Origin: Singulisphaera sp. GP187
GTDB lineage: Bacteria; Planctomycetota; Planctomycetia; Isosphaerales; Isosphaeraceae
DNA: 64,000 nucleotides
Direction of reading: 5' to 3'
Assembly: GCF_900129635.1 (NCBI RefSeq)
Contig: NZ_FSRB01000001.1
Location: 1,713,501-1,777,500, forward strand
Shown: piece by piece, positions 43,252 through 52,482 of the stretch
How the letters are laid out: each line of letters opens with the position of its first letter
Numbering within the stretch: position 1 is the stretch's first letter
Translations under genes and position numbers: made by a program
Notes under the pieces: generated by a model
What the model was told of the DNA's origin: nothing
The model's database searches: none
What the model saw: the letters and a program-made list of their open reading frames with translations, nothing else

Positions 43252-43570
43252 AACGCCTGGGTTGAGAGAAACTCGTCTCGCCTATCAAAACTAGGCTTGG
43301 GAATTCGATAACTCTCCGGGCCGGAACGGATCTCGCTCGTTCCGGGCGTCGGGTCGTGTGCCAGTGGTCCAGTCGCGTTGAGGCGATTGAGCCGGCCGGC
43401 GTGGCGAGGCGAGTGACATCAAGGTTCAAAAGGATCGGCAATGACCGGGTCGGTCGCGAAGGCGGGACGCTTATCCTCGTTGGGGTGTCAATGGACTCAT
43501 CAAATCAACCAAAGTTTCCAAAGGCGGTGTTCGTGCGTGGCTCGGATCGTGGTCCGATCGGGGGGCGTCC
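43252..43570. other. Leader of the purL operon, no gene
   Basis: About 319 bp between the tyrA stop and purL start, both on the minus strand. I looked for a purine or other riboswitch core upstream of purL and saw none. Nothing else supported. Confidence 0.45.
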
Positions 43571-44473
43571 TCAACGGTTCAAGCTCCCGGAATCATTCAG
43601 GGAATCGAAATGGGCCCGCCGATTCTTGGCGTGCTCCCACCAGGCGATGATTCCCCGTTCGTCGTCGGCCTCGAGGGCCGATTCCAGGCCCGCCAGTGAG
43701 TCGCGAAACGTCTTGAGCGATTCCAAAATGGGTGCCCGGTTTTCCCGAAAGATACCGGCCCAGAGCGATCCGTCGGAGCCGGCAACCCGGGTCCCGTCGC
43801 GGTAGGCGCCCGCCGCCATCGTCAATGTTTCGCGCGGGATCGATCCGGCCAGGGCCGCGGCGACCGCATGAGGCAGGTGGCTCGTCAGGGCCAGCGCCGA
43901 GTCGTGCTTGCGGGGCGACAACTCGATCAGCCGGCACCCGAGGCCGCTCCAGAAGTCTCGAGCCCGTTGCAGCCGTTCAGGAGGAGTATTCTCGGTGGGC
44001 GTCAGGATGCAGGCTTTGCCGTCGAACAGGTCGGGGGCCGCGGAGGCGACTCCCTTGCGCTCCGACCCGGCGATCGGGTGCCCGCCGACGAAGCAAGCAC
44101 GCGAGCGCGGATCGAGTTCGACCGCCGCGACGATCCGCTGCTTCGTACTGCCGGCGTCGGTGATCAAGACCCCCTCAGGTCCGAACTCCGCGACGTCGCG
44201 GACGTCATCGGCGATTCGGGTGACGGGCGTGCAGACCACGACCACCTCGGCCCCGTCCACTCCCCGGGCCAACTCGGTTGTCCCCGTGTCGATGGCACCG
44301 AGCTGAACCGCTTCCGCCAGTCTTGCCGGGTCGCGTCCGATCCCGACGACGCGAGCGGCCAGTCCCCGAGAACGTAGGGCCTGCCCGATCGACCCACCAA
44401 TCAAGCCGACGCCAATAATGGCTACTGTCCCAAGACGCTCCAACACACCCGAGCCCTTTCCAAGATTCGCCAT
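43571..44473 (-). CDS. tyrA: Prephenate/arogenate dehydrogenase TyrA
   Basis: The 300-residue NAD(P)-dependent enzyme makes the tyrosine precursor from prephenate or arogenate. N-terminal Rossmann motif VAIIGVGLIGGSIGQALRS, then VVVCTPVTRIADDV, TDAGSTKQRIV and the active-site segment FVGGHPIAGSERKGV, all TyrA hallmarks. The C-terminal helical dimerisation domain contains HDSALALTSHLPHAVAAALA. ATG 44473 (MANLGKGSG) is used; ATG 44497 is possible. No ACT domain is present, so feedback control by tyrosine through ACT is not expected. Confidence 0.92.
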   Translation of the reverse strand: MANLGKGSGVLERLGTVAIIGVGLIGGSIGQALRSRGLAARVVGIGRDPARLAEAVQLGAIDTGTTELARGVDGAEVVVVCTPVTRIADDVRDVAEFGPEGVLITDAGSTKQRIVAAVELDPRSRACFVGGHPIAGSERKGVASAAPDLFDGKACILTPTENTPPERLQRARDFWSGLGCRLIELSPRKHDSALALTSHLPHAVAAALAGSIPRETLTMAAGAYRDGTRVAGSDGSLWAGIFRENRAPILESLKTFRDSLAGLESALEADDERGIIAWWEHAKNRRAHFDSLNDSGSLNR

Positions 44474-44828
44474 AGTGATTGGATTAAAGTCGAACAAAGG
44501 ATGAGGCCCAAGAACAAGTCATCAGGGGGATATCAGAGCCCAAAGCCGGCGTGACACTGATTCGCAACCAATAAAACCTGTCTTGTCCCGAGCTCACGAA
44601 CCCAAGCACGGAGAAAAAAAGAGCAAGAAAAAAGGGGCTCGCAACCTGGAGTTCAGACTCTTGTTTTCGATGCGGGGTGGGACCAGATCGCGTTCCCTTG
44701 AGAGACCAGTCATCTTAATCAAAAAAACATCGGAGGCCAATCCCCCAGAAGCGAGGAAGCCCCGACTCGTCGCGCAACGGCGGAGCGCCCGTGGACCTCT
44801 CGTCGCGAGACCAAACCAGGGACGGACC
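44474..44828. other. Intergenic stretch, no gene supported
   Basis: 355 bp between the kinase stop and tyrA start. It has lysine-codon-like AAAAA runs near 44615-44635 and 44721 but no frame with conserved features, and no clear terminator with a T run. Confidence 0.4.
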
Positions 44829-46133
44829 TCAGCCAGCGCTATCGAGATAGGGGCGGAGCGCCTCAGACATGGCCGCGGCGGATTTCCAGCGGTCTCGCGG
44901 CTGCTTTTCCAGGGCCTTCCGCAAAATTCGCTCGAGACCTTCAGGCGCATCGGGGCGATGGGCCCGGAGCGGAACTGACGGGTTCTCGAGAATGATGCAG
45001 TAAGCGTCGGCTCGTTTGGGATCGAAGTTGAGGTAGGGGTATTGGGAGGTCAGCAGGTAGTAGAGTGTGGCCCCCGCGCTATAGATGTCCGCCGCTTCCT
45101 TGATGTCGCGGAAGTCGCGGATGTGGTCGGGGGAGAGGAATCCGACGGATCCGCCGATGTCTCCTTGGTGGGTCAGGCCGATAAAACCGTTATTCTCGCG
45201 AAAGTTCTTCGCCAGCCCGAAGTCGGAAAGCTTGACTTGCGGACGTTGCGGCGGGCCCATGACGAGCAGGTTCGAGGGCTTGATGTCGCGATGGACGTAC
45301 CCGCGGGAGTGGGCGTATTCGAGCGCGGAGAGCAGCAATCGGCCAATCCTGGCCGTGGTCGCGATCGTGAGGGGCGCGGATAATCCCCCAGCCCACTCCA
45401 TGGCGTTCTTCCCGGCCACGTATTCCATGATGAGCTGGAATTGACCGTCGATTTCGAGGATGTCGTAAAAGGCGACGACGTTGGGGTGGCATTGGCCGGT
45501 CGGCATTAAGAGATCCTTGAGAATGATCATCTCACGCCGAAAATAGTCCCTCGCCTTGGTGCTGGCGGCCCCGGTCGGGACCATCATCTTGATGGCCACC
45601 TGCCGGTTGATCGAGAGCTGGCGGGCGAGGAAGACCTCGCCCATGCCGCCCCTCCCGATCTGCCGCTCGATCAGATAGTCGGGATCCGTGGTCGGAAACT
45701 GTTTCCGGCGCTGCGAGCAGGGGGAGCAGAGCCAGGCGCCCGGAACGTCGTCCGTCAAGGTGGCGTAGGGGCCGATGTCGGGAGCCGGTTGACCGCACCC
45801 GAGACAATGAATCAGGCTCTTGCCTTGCTCGGTCTTTCGTTCGAGCTGAACGACGAACGCACTGTCGCCGGCGGTGATGACGTCACCGTCACGAAGAACG
45901 CTCGATTCGACCCGGCGGCCGTTGACCTTCGTCCCATTCGTGCTCCCCATGTCTTCCAGGGTGCAATGGATCGGGCTCAGGTCGACGCGGAAGTGCTCGC
46001 GCGAGAGAAGGCGATCCTCGTGCATCGAGAAGCGAACCTGCGACGATCGGCCGACCACACAGGAGTCGCGGTCGCTCAGGAATTGTTCCTGGCCGGCGTG
46101 CGGACCCGATGTGACCCGAAGGACGACCTCCAT
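44829..46133 (-). CDS. FHA-domain serine/threonine protein kinase
   Basis: A 434-residue cytoplasmic kinase. Residues 1-95 are an FHA phosphothreonine-binding domain (GRSSQVRFSMHEDRLLSREH; LEDMGSTNGTKVNGRRV). A four-cysteine zinc-ribbon-like linker follows (CLGCGQPAPD and CSPCSQRR). The kinase domain starts IERQIGRGGMGEVFLARQL, has Lys in VAIKMMV, catalytic loop YVHRDIKPSNLLV and DFG in KLSDFGLAKN. The fusion order FHA-zinc-kinase is an elaborated planctomycete form. No membrane helix. ATG 46133 has GGAGA 5 nt upstream. Confidence 0.9.
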   Translation of the reverse strand: MEVVLRVTSGPHAGQEQFLSDRDSCVVGRSSQVRFSMHEDRLLSREHFRVDLSPIHCTLEDMGSTNGTKVNGRRVESSVLRDGDVITAGDSAFVVQLERKTEQGKSLIHCLGCGQPAPDIGPYATLTDDVPGAWLCSPCSQRRKQFPTTDPDYLIERQIGRGGMGEVFLARQLSINRQVAIKMMVPTGAASTKARDYFRREMIILKDLLMPTGQCHPNVVAFYDILEIDGQFQLIMEYVAGKNAMEWAGGLSAPLTIATTARIGRLLLSALEYAHSRGYVHRDIKPSNLLVMGPPQRPQVKLSDFGLAKNFRENNGFIGLTHQGDIGGSVGFLSPDHIRDFRDIKEAADIYSAGATLYYLLTSQYPYLNFDPKRADAYCIILENPSVPLRAHRPDAPEGLERILRKALEKQPRDRWKSAAAMSEALRPYLDSAG

Positions 46134-46311
46134 CAGATTCTCCGAGACGATCAGCGCATGAGACAATAAGGGGGACGAGAGCCGCCCTCTACTGTCGTAT
46201 TCTACACGAGGTCGGTATCCCGCGCGAATCCGCGGTCCGACATCGCCGACCCGTGCCGTTCGGAATTCTTTCAGGCGAGCGAAATTCTCCAGGCGAGCGG
46301 GGCCACTCGTC

Positions 46312-47973
46312 TCACTTTGCCAACCGCTGTTGCGCGATCTCGCGCAGTTGGCGGAGGTCGACCTTGCCTGATCCGAGGATCGGGATGGCCTCAACCTCGA
46401 CGAAGTCGTCGGCCGCCGGGATCCAGAGCCGGGGCATGCTCCCGGCGGTAAGCCTGCGACTCACCTCCTGGGGCGTGATCCCGAGCGCAGTGTGGATCAC
46501 GCAGAGCCGTTCGCCTCGCTTGATGTCGGGCAGCGAAGTGACGGCCACGTGCAACTCATTGGTTCCGGTCGCTTCCTGGATCGCCGACTCGACCGCCATA
46601 TGCGGGACCATTTCGCCGCCGATTTTCGAGAATCGGCTGAGCCGGTCGGTGATCCTGAGGAACCCATCGTCATCGACGTAGCCGATGTCGCCCGTTTGAT
46701 ACCAGCCGTTCTTGAGCACCTTGGCGGTGGCCTCCGGTTGGTTCAGGTAGCCGACCATGACCTGCGGGCCCGCGACCAAGATCATCCCGGGCATCCCTTG
46801 CGGCAGATCCGCTCCCGTGTCGGGGTCGACCGTTCTGATGGAGGTGCCTGGTAACGGCAGACCCACCGTTCCCTCCCGAAACCCGGGGACGGTTCGACCG
46901 TCGGCCAACACCTTGTCGTGCGGGACGTTGAACGAGACGACCGGTGAGAGCTCGGTGCAACCGTACCCTTCCATCGGCTCGATTTTGAGGGTGTCGCGGA
47001 GCTCGCGGGCCAGCTCCGGTTTGAGCTTTTCGGCGCCGAGGAGCAGATGCACGAGGGTCGCGAATTGCTTGGGATCGCACCGCTGGAGGTAGCTGCGCAT
47101 GAAGGTCGGCGTCCCTGCGATCAAGGTCACCTGATGCGTCTCGCAGAGCTTGCCGATCGTCTTGGCGTCCAGCGGGTTGAAGTGGTACACGATCTTCTTG
47201 CCGAGGCAGAAGACGGTCCAGATCCCCACGGTGAACCCGAACGAGTGGAAGAAGGGCAGGATGCCCAGGAGGCTCTCGTCGGGAAGAATGTTCAAATGTC
47301 GGTCGATTTGATGGATGTTGGTCAGGATGTTGCGTTGCGAGAGCACCACCCCTTTCGGGTTTCCGGTCGATCCCGACGTGAAGATGACGGTGGCGGTATC
47401 GTCCAGATTCTCGGCCTGGAGCCCGGGGAGGAACCGGCCCAACTGCGAGATCGGAACCAGCTTGGCGACGGCCGCCGCCCAAAATTTGTCGGCCAGTGTG
47501 ACCTGTTTAGGGATGTCCTCGAGCAGGACGAGCTCCCCCTTCGGCCTGATCTTGAACTTGTCGAGCACCTTCTCGGACGTGACGACGTGCGTGATCCCGC
47601 ACTGGTCGATCGACGAGTTGATCAAGGACTCGCTCGCCGTGTAGTTCAAGTTGACCGGAATCCGCCCCCAAAGGGTCAGGGAGAGATTCGCGACCGAGGC
47701 GGGGACGGTCGGTGGGATGAACAGGCCAACATAGGGGTGGGGCCCCAGCTTGCGGGCCAGGACTCGTCCCAACGCGAGCGCCCGGATGAAGGTTTTCCCA
47801 TAAGTCAGGCTGGCCCCCGTGCTATCACTGAGGGCGGGTCGGCCCCATTTGGCCCTCGCCTGGTGAACGAAGGCACGGCCGAGCGACCGCCAGTGGGGAG
47901 GCAAGGGAGGGAGCGGGATCTCCATTGTGGGTCGCACCGTTCCAGCGGGCCTCGTGGCAGTCTCCTGGCTCAT
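46312..47973 (-). CDS. AMP-dependent acyl-ACP/CoA synthetase-like ligase
   Basis: The 553-residue enzyme belongs to the adenylate-forming superfamily. The phosphate loop is IFTSGSTGNPKGVVLSQRNI; other motifs are MEGYGCTELSPVVSFNV, GWYQTGDIGYVDDDGFLRIT and the lysine region ILGSGKVDLRQLREIA at the end. Overall pattern is closest to the C-terminal acyl-ACP synthetase part of Aas, used in phospholipid acyl recycling. No acyltransferase domain is attached. The exact fatty-acid substrate is not predictable. Located upstream of the FHA-kinase on the same strand. Confidence 0.85.
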   Translation of the reverse strand: MSQETATRPAGTVRPTMEIPLPPLPPHWRSLGRAFVHQARAKWGRPALSDSTGASLTYGKTFIRALALGRVLARKLGPHPYVGLFIPPTVPASVANLSLTLWGRIPVNLNYTASESLINSSIDQCGITHVVTSEKVLDKFKIRPKGELVLLEDIPKQVTLADKFWAAAVAKLVPISQLGRFLPGLQAENLDDTATVIFTSGSTGNPKGVVLSQRNILTNIHQIDRHLNILPDESLLGILPFFHSFGFTVGIWTVFCLGKKIVYHFNPLDAKTIGKLCETHQVTLIAGTPTFMRSYLQRCDPKQFATLVHLLLGAEKLKPELARELRDTLKIEPMEGYGCTELSPVVSFNVPHDKVLADGRTVPGFREGTVGLPLPGTSIRTVDPDTGADLPQGMPGMILVAGPQVMVGYLNQPEATAKVLKNGWYQTGDIGYVDDDGFLRITDRLSRFSKIGGEMVPHMAVESAIQEATGTNELHVAVTSLPDIKRGERLCVIHTALGITPQEVSRRLTAGSMPRLWIPAADDFVEVEAIPILGSGKVDLRQLREIAQQRLAK

Positions 47974-48407
47974 GGAAATCTCTCGCGGCAGGCAGCAGCC
48001 AGCGTCACCCCGTCGCTGCAGTGTGAGTGGCCGATTCGATAAGAATGGATGCGCGCCGACAATGTACGCGACTTGCGAATGTCAGACAACAGGTTCTTGG
48101 CTCGACGCCACCTGGCTTGCCCGCGGAAAAACGGTAAGGGACGTCGATTCCAGGAACCGGCCTGGGTTAGAATCATCCCGAACCGTGCGGAACCACGCGA
48201 CTGGGGTCGTCCGCCCCATGCGGACGTCGGATCGACGCGTCACCACGCCGCACCAAAGCGAAGCGGACAAGGGCAGGGGAGGGGGATCGGTCAGATTCCT
48301 CGTCCAGGTCGTTCCAGTTCGTCGCTCCTTATGGGGTTGGTTTCGAGCGAACGAAGTCACCTCTCAACGTAACAGTCCGCCTCAACCTTCCGCCCCGGGA
48401 GACTCCG
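47974..48407. other. Divergent promoter region, no gene
   Basis: 434 bp between the ligase (minus) and the dioxygenase (plus). Long frames here are antisense or frame shadows continuing into the dioxygenase gene. No RNA gene seen. Confidence 0.45.
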
Positions 48408-49070
48408 ATGCACGACGTCCACGCCTTGAGCAATCGCCGCCTTTTCCTCGGCGCCATGGCCTTCGGCGCAGCCGCGTTCACCACGCGCGGAGTGTTTGCC
48501 GAGGAGTTGGTCCTCACTCCCAAGCAGACCGAGGGGCCGTACTATCCCGACAAATTACCGCTCGACACCGACAACGACCTCTTGATCGTCAACGACGCCA
48601 TCACGCCGGCCGTGGGCGAAGTGACCTACTTGACGGGCCGGATCCTGGATGCCAAGGGCGACCCGATCAGGAACGCCCTGGTCGAGATCTGGCAGGTGGA
48701 TCACGAAGGGGCCTACATCCATACCGAGGACCCGAATCATTCCAAGCACGACAAGAACTTCCAGGGGTTCGGTCGCTTCTTGACCGGTTCGACCGGCGAA
48801 TACTTATTTCGGACCGTGAAACCGGTTCCCTACCCGGGTCGAACCCCCCACATTCACTTCAAGCTCCGCAAGAGTGGCAAGGAACTGCTGACTACCCAGT
48901 GCTACGTCAAGGGACATCCGAACAACGAGCGCGACGGGATTTATCGAAGCCTTCGTGACCCCAAAAGCCGCGACGCGGTGACCGTCGACTTCGCCCCGAT
49001 TCCCAACTCGCGGATCGGTGAACTGACGGCGAAGTTCGATATTGTGCTCGGCTTCACCCCGGAGGCCTGA
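48408..49070 (+). CDS. Exported intradiol ring-cleavage dioxygenase
   Basis: A 220-residue non-haem Fe(III) enzyme of the protocatechuate 3,4-dioxygenase type. A Tat signal (SNRRLFLGAMAFGAAAFTTR) suggests export. TEGPYYPDKL is the family start. The predicted iron ligands are Tyr103 (WQVDHEGAY), Tyr142 (PYPGRTPHIHF), His148 and His150. Exported single-domain versions act on aromatic compounds or lignin-like fragments. No ring-cleavage pathway genes are adjacent, so the substrate is open. Confidence 0.88.
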   Translation: MHDVHALSNRRLFLGAMAFGAAAFTTRGVFAEELVLTPKQTEGPYYPDKLPLDTDNDLLIVNDAITPAVGEVTYLTGRILDAKGDPIRNALVEIWQVDHEGAYIHTEDPNHSKHDKNFQGFGRFLTGSTGEYLFRTVKPVPYPGRTPHIHFKLRKSGKELLTTQCYVKGHPNNERDGIYRSLRDPKSRDAVTVDFAPIPNSRIGELTAKFDIVLGFTPEA

Positions 49071-49163
49071 CGCGATCGCTCAGGGGGAGCCCGGCCGTCT
49101 CGGTGGCCAACGATCGGTTGACCGTCGGGCTGCGCCTCGATCTTTTTTTTGACTCGTCCCGCG

Positions 49164-50030
49164 ATGGACCCGACGATGACGAAGCTCGAAGACGAGTCGA
49201 CCACGATCTATCACGGTGATTGCCTCAACGTTATGCGTGACTCGATCCCCGATGGTCAGGTCGACCTGGTCTTCGCCGACCCTCCGTACAACCTCGGAAA
49301 GCAGTTCGGCGCGAGCGAAGACAAGTGGCCGTCGGACGACGCGTACGCGACCTGGTGCTACTCCTGGTTGCAGCTCTGCCTGAGCAAGCTGAAGCCAACG
49401 GGGAGCCTCTACGTCATGACGAGCACCCAGGCGATGCCCTTGCTTGACCTCTGGCTCCGCAATGAGTGCACCATCCTCTCGCGGATCGTCTGGCACTACG
49501 ACAGCTCCGGAGTGCAGGCCCGCAAGTATTATGGGTCGATGTATGAACCGATCCTGTTTTGTGTAAAGGATCGCAAGTCCTACACCTACAACCCGGATGA
49601 CATCGAGGTGCCCGCCCGCACCGGGGCAGTCCGCAAACTGATCGACTATCGCAAGCCGATCCCGGTACCGTACAAGGCCACCAAGGTTCCGGGAAATGTG
49701 TGGTATTACCCACGCGTTCGATACCAGATGTCCGAATATGAGCAACATCCGTCCCAGAAACCGGAAGCCTTGATCGAGCGCGTCATCAAGGCGAGTTCCA
49801 ACGTCGGCGACCTGATCCTCGACCCATTCGCGGGCACCTTCACAACCTCCGCGGTGGCCAGGCGGCTTGGGCGCAGGAGTCTCGGGATCGAGCGGGAACG
49901 CGCCTACTTCAAAATCGGGGCGCGGCGGTTGGGCCTGGCCCAATCGCTCGACGGCGAAGAGCTTCGTCCGGTGGACAAGTCCACGGTCAGGCGCAACGGC
50001 CGAGGCGCAACCGGCGGATCGGAACGATGA
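49164..50030 (+). CDS. Solitary adenine methyltransferase, YhdJ-like
   Basis: A 288-residue beta-class DNA methyltransferase. The catalytic motif DLVFADPPYNLGKQF precedes the SAM motif LILDPFAGTFTTSAVARRLG, the beta-class order. Further matches to E. coli YhdJ (methylates ATGCAT) are strong: RIVWHYDSSGVQARKYYGSM, YEPILFCVKDRKSYTYNPDD, LIDYRKPIPVPY and HPSQKPEALIERVI. No restriction gene is next to it, so it is probably a housekeeping or epigenetic modifier. ATG 49164 chosen; TTG 49149 and ATG 49176 are alternatives. It borders the mobile zone starting at tRNA-Gly. Confidence 0.88.
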   Translation: MDPTMTKLEDESTTIYHGDCLNVMRDSIPDGQVDLVFADPPYNLGKQFGASEDKWPSDDAYATWCYSWLQLCLSKLKPTGSLYVMTSTQAMPLLDLWLRNECTILSRIVWHYDSSGVQARKYYGSMYEPILFCVKDRKSYTYNPDDIEVPARTGAVRKLIDYRKPIPVPYKATKVPGNVWYYPRVRYQMSEYEQHPSQKPEALIERVIKASSNVGDLILDPFAGTFTTSAVARRLGRRSLGIERERAYFKIGARRLGLAQSLDGEELRPVDKSTVRRNGRGATGGSER

Positions 50031-50139
50031 GGAAAAGACCTACGCGGATCGTTGGAAAGCGAGGGCTTGAACGGTATCTCTCAGGAAAATCCAAATGCCC
50101 TTGCCATCGGAAGAACCTCCTGGTATTGTTAGCTCAGAT

Positions 50140-50211
<72 letters not shown>

Positions 50212-50289
50212 CTGGACGTAAAGTCGTTAGCCGAAAGCTGTTACGCTTACCTGCCGATGGTCGGCTGTGCGGCCTGGAAGCCCGAAACC

Positions 50290-50308
50290 GGTAGTACCTG
50301 GTACTACC
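50290..50308. repeat. 19-bp perfect palindrome between tRNA and integrase remnant
   Basis: GGTAGTACC-T-GGTACTACC. Position between a tRNA gene and an integrase start is where excisionase or integrase sites often lie; the role is a guess. Confidence 0.5.
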
Positions 50309-50335
50309 GAGTTCCTTGGGACTAAGGGAACCGCG

Positions 50336-50510
50336 ATGCCCGGCCGCATTACCTCCTCTCCCAAATACCGCCACTAAAAGCCAAAAAATCTTGGGGTTGT
50401 CCGAATCAACGGGCACGACCATTACCTGGGGCCGTACAACTCGCCCGAGAGTCATGAGAAATACGGCCACCTCATCGCGGAATGGTACGTAGGTGGCCGA
50501 ATCGAGCCAT
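50336..50510 (+). pseudogene. Decayed tyrosine-recombinase N-terminus beside tRNA-Gly
   Basis: From ATG 50336 the frame reads MPGRITSSPKYRH and stops at TAA, then continues in the same frame with VVRINGHDHYLGPYNSPESH and EKYGHLIAEWYVGGRIEP. This is the N-terminal SAM-like segment of a planctomycete phage-type integrase (KYRxH...V-x-x-NG-x-D-x-YLGPY-S-P-ES...YxxLIAEW). The rest of the gene is absent: an IS3-type element begins at about 50520. It marks a former integration event at this tRNA. Confidence 0.75.
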
Positions 50511-50580
50511 TGTTTTGCTTCAGACGGAAATGGAGAGACGCCCCACCCGAGTTATACTAAAACTCGGCAGGAGTCTCACC

Positions 50581-50889
50581 ATGCGAAAGATCCGAAAGAA
50601 CTATACGCCTGTCGAGAAGGTTGCCATTCTCCGGCGTCACCTGATCGACCACGTCCCCATCTCCGATCTCTGCGATGAGCTCCAACTCTCGCCCACGCTG
50701 TTCTACCACTGGCAGAAGCAGTTCTTCGAGAACGGCCCCGCCGCCTTCGAGCGCAAGAACGGCTCGCCCGAGACCGACCACCTCCGCACCATCGCCGCAC
50801 TCCGCGACAAGCTCCAACGCAAGAACGAGGTCGTCGCGGAATTGATGGAGGAACATCTCAAGCTAAAAAAAGAGCTTGGGGAACTCTGA
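50581..50889 (+). CDS. IS3-type transposase OrfA
   Basis: A 102-residue HTH protein: KNYTPVEKVAILRRHLIDHV then ISDLCDELQLSPTLFYHWQK is the DNA-binding part. The second half is a leucine-zipper (LRDKLQRKNEVVAELMEEHL). It ends just after a run of seven As (50865-50871) in codons AAA AAA, where -1 slippage would join it to OrfB. GGAG lies upstream of ATG 50581. Confidence 0.88.
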   Translation: MRKIRKNYTPVEKVAILRRHLIDHVPISDLCDELQLSPTLFYHWQKQFFENGPAAFERKNGSPETDHLRTIAALRDKLQRKNEVVAELMEEHLKLKKELGEL

Positions 50890-50936
50890 CTGGAGCCTGG
50901 GTTCCCCATGATACCCGCGACTCCATCATCGACTTC

Positions 50937-51809
50937 GTGCGGCACTGGTCCCAACGCACTGAGATCCCCCTCAGGCGGTTCATCATCTGGCTCGGCATCG
51001 CCGCCAGCAGGTTCCACGACTGGAGGACTCGCTACGGACTGGCCAACGAGCACAATGCGCTGGTCCCCCGCGACTGGTGGCTCGAACCTTGGGAGAAGCA
51101 AGCCGTCTTGGAGTTCCACGCCGCCCATCCCCTGGAAGGCTACCGCCGGCTCGCCTTCATGATGCTCGACACCGATGTCGTCGCCGTGAGTCCCTCCAGC
51201 GTCTACCGAGTGCTTTGCAACGCTGGGCTGATGAAGCTTCATAACAGCAAGCCTTCACTCAAAGGAAAAGGCTTTCAGCAACCGCTCCGAGTGCATGAAC
51301 ACTGGCACGTCGACATCTCGTACATCAACGTCGCCGGGACCTTCTTCTACCTCTGTAGCCTCCTGGACGGCTGCAGCCGATTCCTCGTCCACTGGGAGAT
51401 TCGCGAGAGCATGACCGAGGCGGAAGTCGAGACAATCGTCCAGCGGGGACGCGAGCGCTTTCCCGGCGAACGGCCCCGGATCATCTCGGACAACGGCCCC
51501 CAGTTCATTGCCAAGGACTTCAAGGAAATCATTCGGATCTGCGGAATGACTCACGTGAGGACATCTCCGTATTATCCTCAGAGCAATGGGAAGATCGAGC
51601 GATGGCACAAGACCCTGAAGGGCGAGTGCATCCGCGTCAAGACCCCCCTGAGCCTGGAGGAGGCGAGGAGGCTCGTCACTGAGTTCGTGGCGCACTACAA
51701 CGAGGTCCGCTTGCACAGTGCGATCGGCTACGTCACGCCAGGACAAATTGGCCGGCCGCGATCGGGCGATCTTCGAGGAGCGGGATCGCAAGTTCAGCCC
51801 CCCGTCTGA
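50937..51809 (+). CDS. IS3-type transposase OrfB (rve integrase core)
   Basis: A 290-residue DDE transposase in the -1 frame relative to OrfA. HVDISYINVAGTFFYLCSLL (first Asp), IISDNGPQFIAKDF (second Asp) and SNGKIERWHKTLKGECIRVK (Glu) form the triad. The frame is open back to the A7 slip site, so the active product is probably an OrfAB fusion starting at 50581. The listed start is the first ATG only. Confidence 0.88.
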   Translation: MRHWSQRTEIPLRRFIIWLGIAASRFHDWRTRYGLANEHNALVPRDWWLEPWEKQAVLEFHAAHPLEGYRRLAFMMLDTDVVAVSPSSVYRVLCNAGLMKLHNSKPSLKGKGFQQPLRVHEHWHVDISYINVAGTFFYLCSLLDGCSRFLVHWEIRESMTEAEVETIVQRGRERFPGERPRIISDNGPQFIAKDFKEIIRICGMTHVRTSPYYPQSNGKIERWHKTLKGECIRVKTPLSLEEARRLVTEFVAHYNEVRLHSAIGYVTPGQIGRPRSGDLRGAGSQVQPPV

Positions 51810-52167
51810 TCGCCGGGAAGTCGTTGCTCGAACGGTCTGACGGCGCTACGATGGAAGATGGCCTGGGCGGAGGATAGGGCACCGTGGCGACACGCCCCGA
51901 GCGCCGACCCAGGGGCCAAGACCGAATGAGGGGCGGCACGATGCCGCCCTGTCTTCCCTTCGGGATTGGCACGAAGGCGGCAAATCCAGGCCCTTGGACC
52001 AAACGTTCACTACCTTATCTCCCAACCCCGGTTTCTCCATTTCACGCTGAACCATTACACATTCCGGCGGCAAGTGCCTGGCGAACGGCTTCAGTCTTGC
52101 TGATCTCGGGGTGCTATGAGATCGGGCTCGCATCGCACTGACGGCACAGACCACTTCGATAGTTCAG
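51810..52167. other. Intergenic, no gene supported
   Basis: 358 bp after the IS3-type element. It contains GCGGCACGATGCCGCC (palindromic, near 51932) and otherwise nothing I can support. It does not continue the integrase frame cut by the IS. Confidence 0.4.
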
Positions 52168-52215
52168 TTGGATGAGCGCAAACACCTTGCCGTGGTGCTT
52201 CTCGGAGCCGACAAG

Positions 52216-52482
52216 ATGGGCGAGTTCTTCGACGACGTTCTCCTACCGACGGTGAGGAAGCTGGTCGAGGTAGGATTGTCGTACGACGAGGTGAAGCGGC
52301 TGCTCAAGATCCCTGCCACCTGGGGCGCGAAGATCAGCGGAGAAGGGTTCGATGAGCGGGCGTCCGATTACATCAAGAAGCGTCCGGGAAACGTCGCACC
52401 TCCGAGAAGAAAGGATATCCGTTTGCCACCCCCAAGCCGACGGACGACGGGGCAATCTCTCGTCCTCCGACCCACTACCTAA
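52216..52482 (+). CDS. Small hypothetical protein
   Basis: An 88-residue frame from ATG 52216 (MGEFFDDVLLPTVRKLVEVG) with GGAG 6 nt upstream; TTG 52168 would add 16 residues. The middle (LSYDEVKRLLKIPATWGAKI) looks like a short HTH-type helix pair, followed by a basic, proline-rich tail. No family recognised. The 3' end overlaps the convergent response regulator by 8 bp. Confidence 0.5.
   Translation: MGEFFDDVLLPTVRKLVEVGLSYDEVKRLLKIPATWGAKISGEGFDERASDYIKKRPGNVAPPRRKDIRLPPPSRRTTGQSLVLRPTT

Larger units (their letters stand above)
50520..51809 (+). mobile_element. IS3-family-like element (borders approximate)
   Basis: Two transposase frames in the -1 relationship are bracketed by TCAGACGG (50520-50527) and its inverse CCGTCTGA (51802-51809). 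These could be terminal repeats, but they are short and I see no clear target duplication. Size about 1.3 kb suits IS3. Confidence 0.7.

Noticed and set aside
43252..43570. Purine riboswitch upstream of purL
   Set aside because: No conserved purine-aptamer core or three-way-junction pattern could be seen by eye.
47927..48958. Long plus-strand frame overlapping the dioxygenase
   Set aside because: The dioxygenase frame has a Tat signal and iron ligands; the other frame is arginine-rich shadow sequence.
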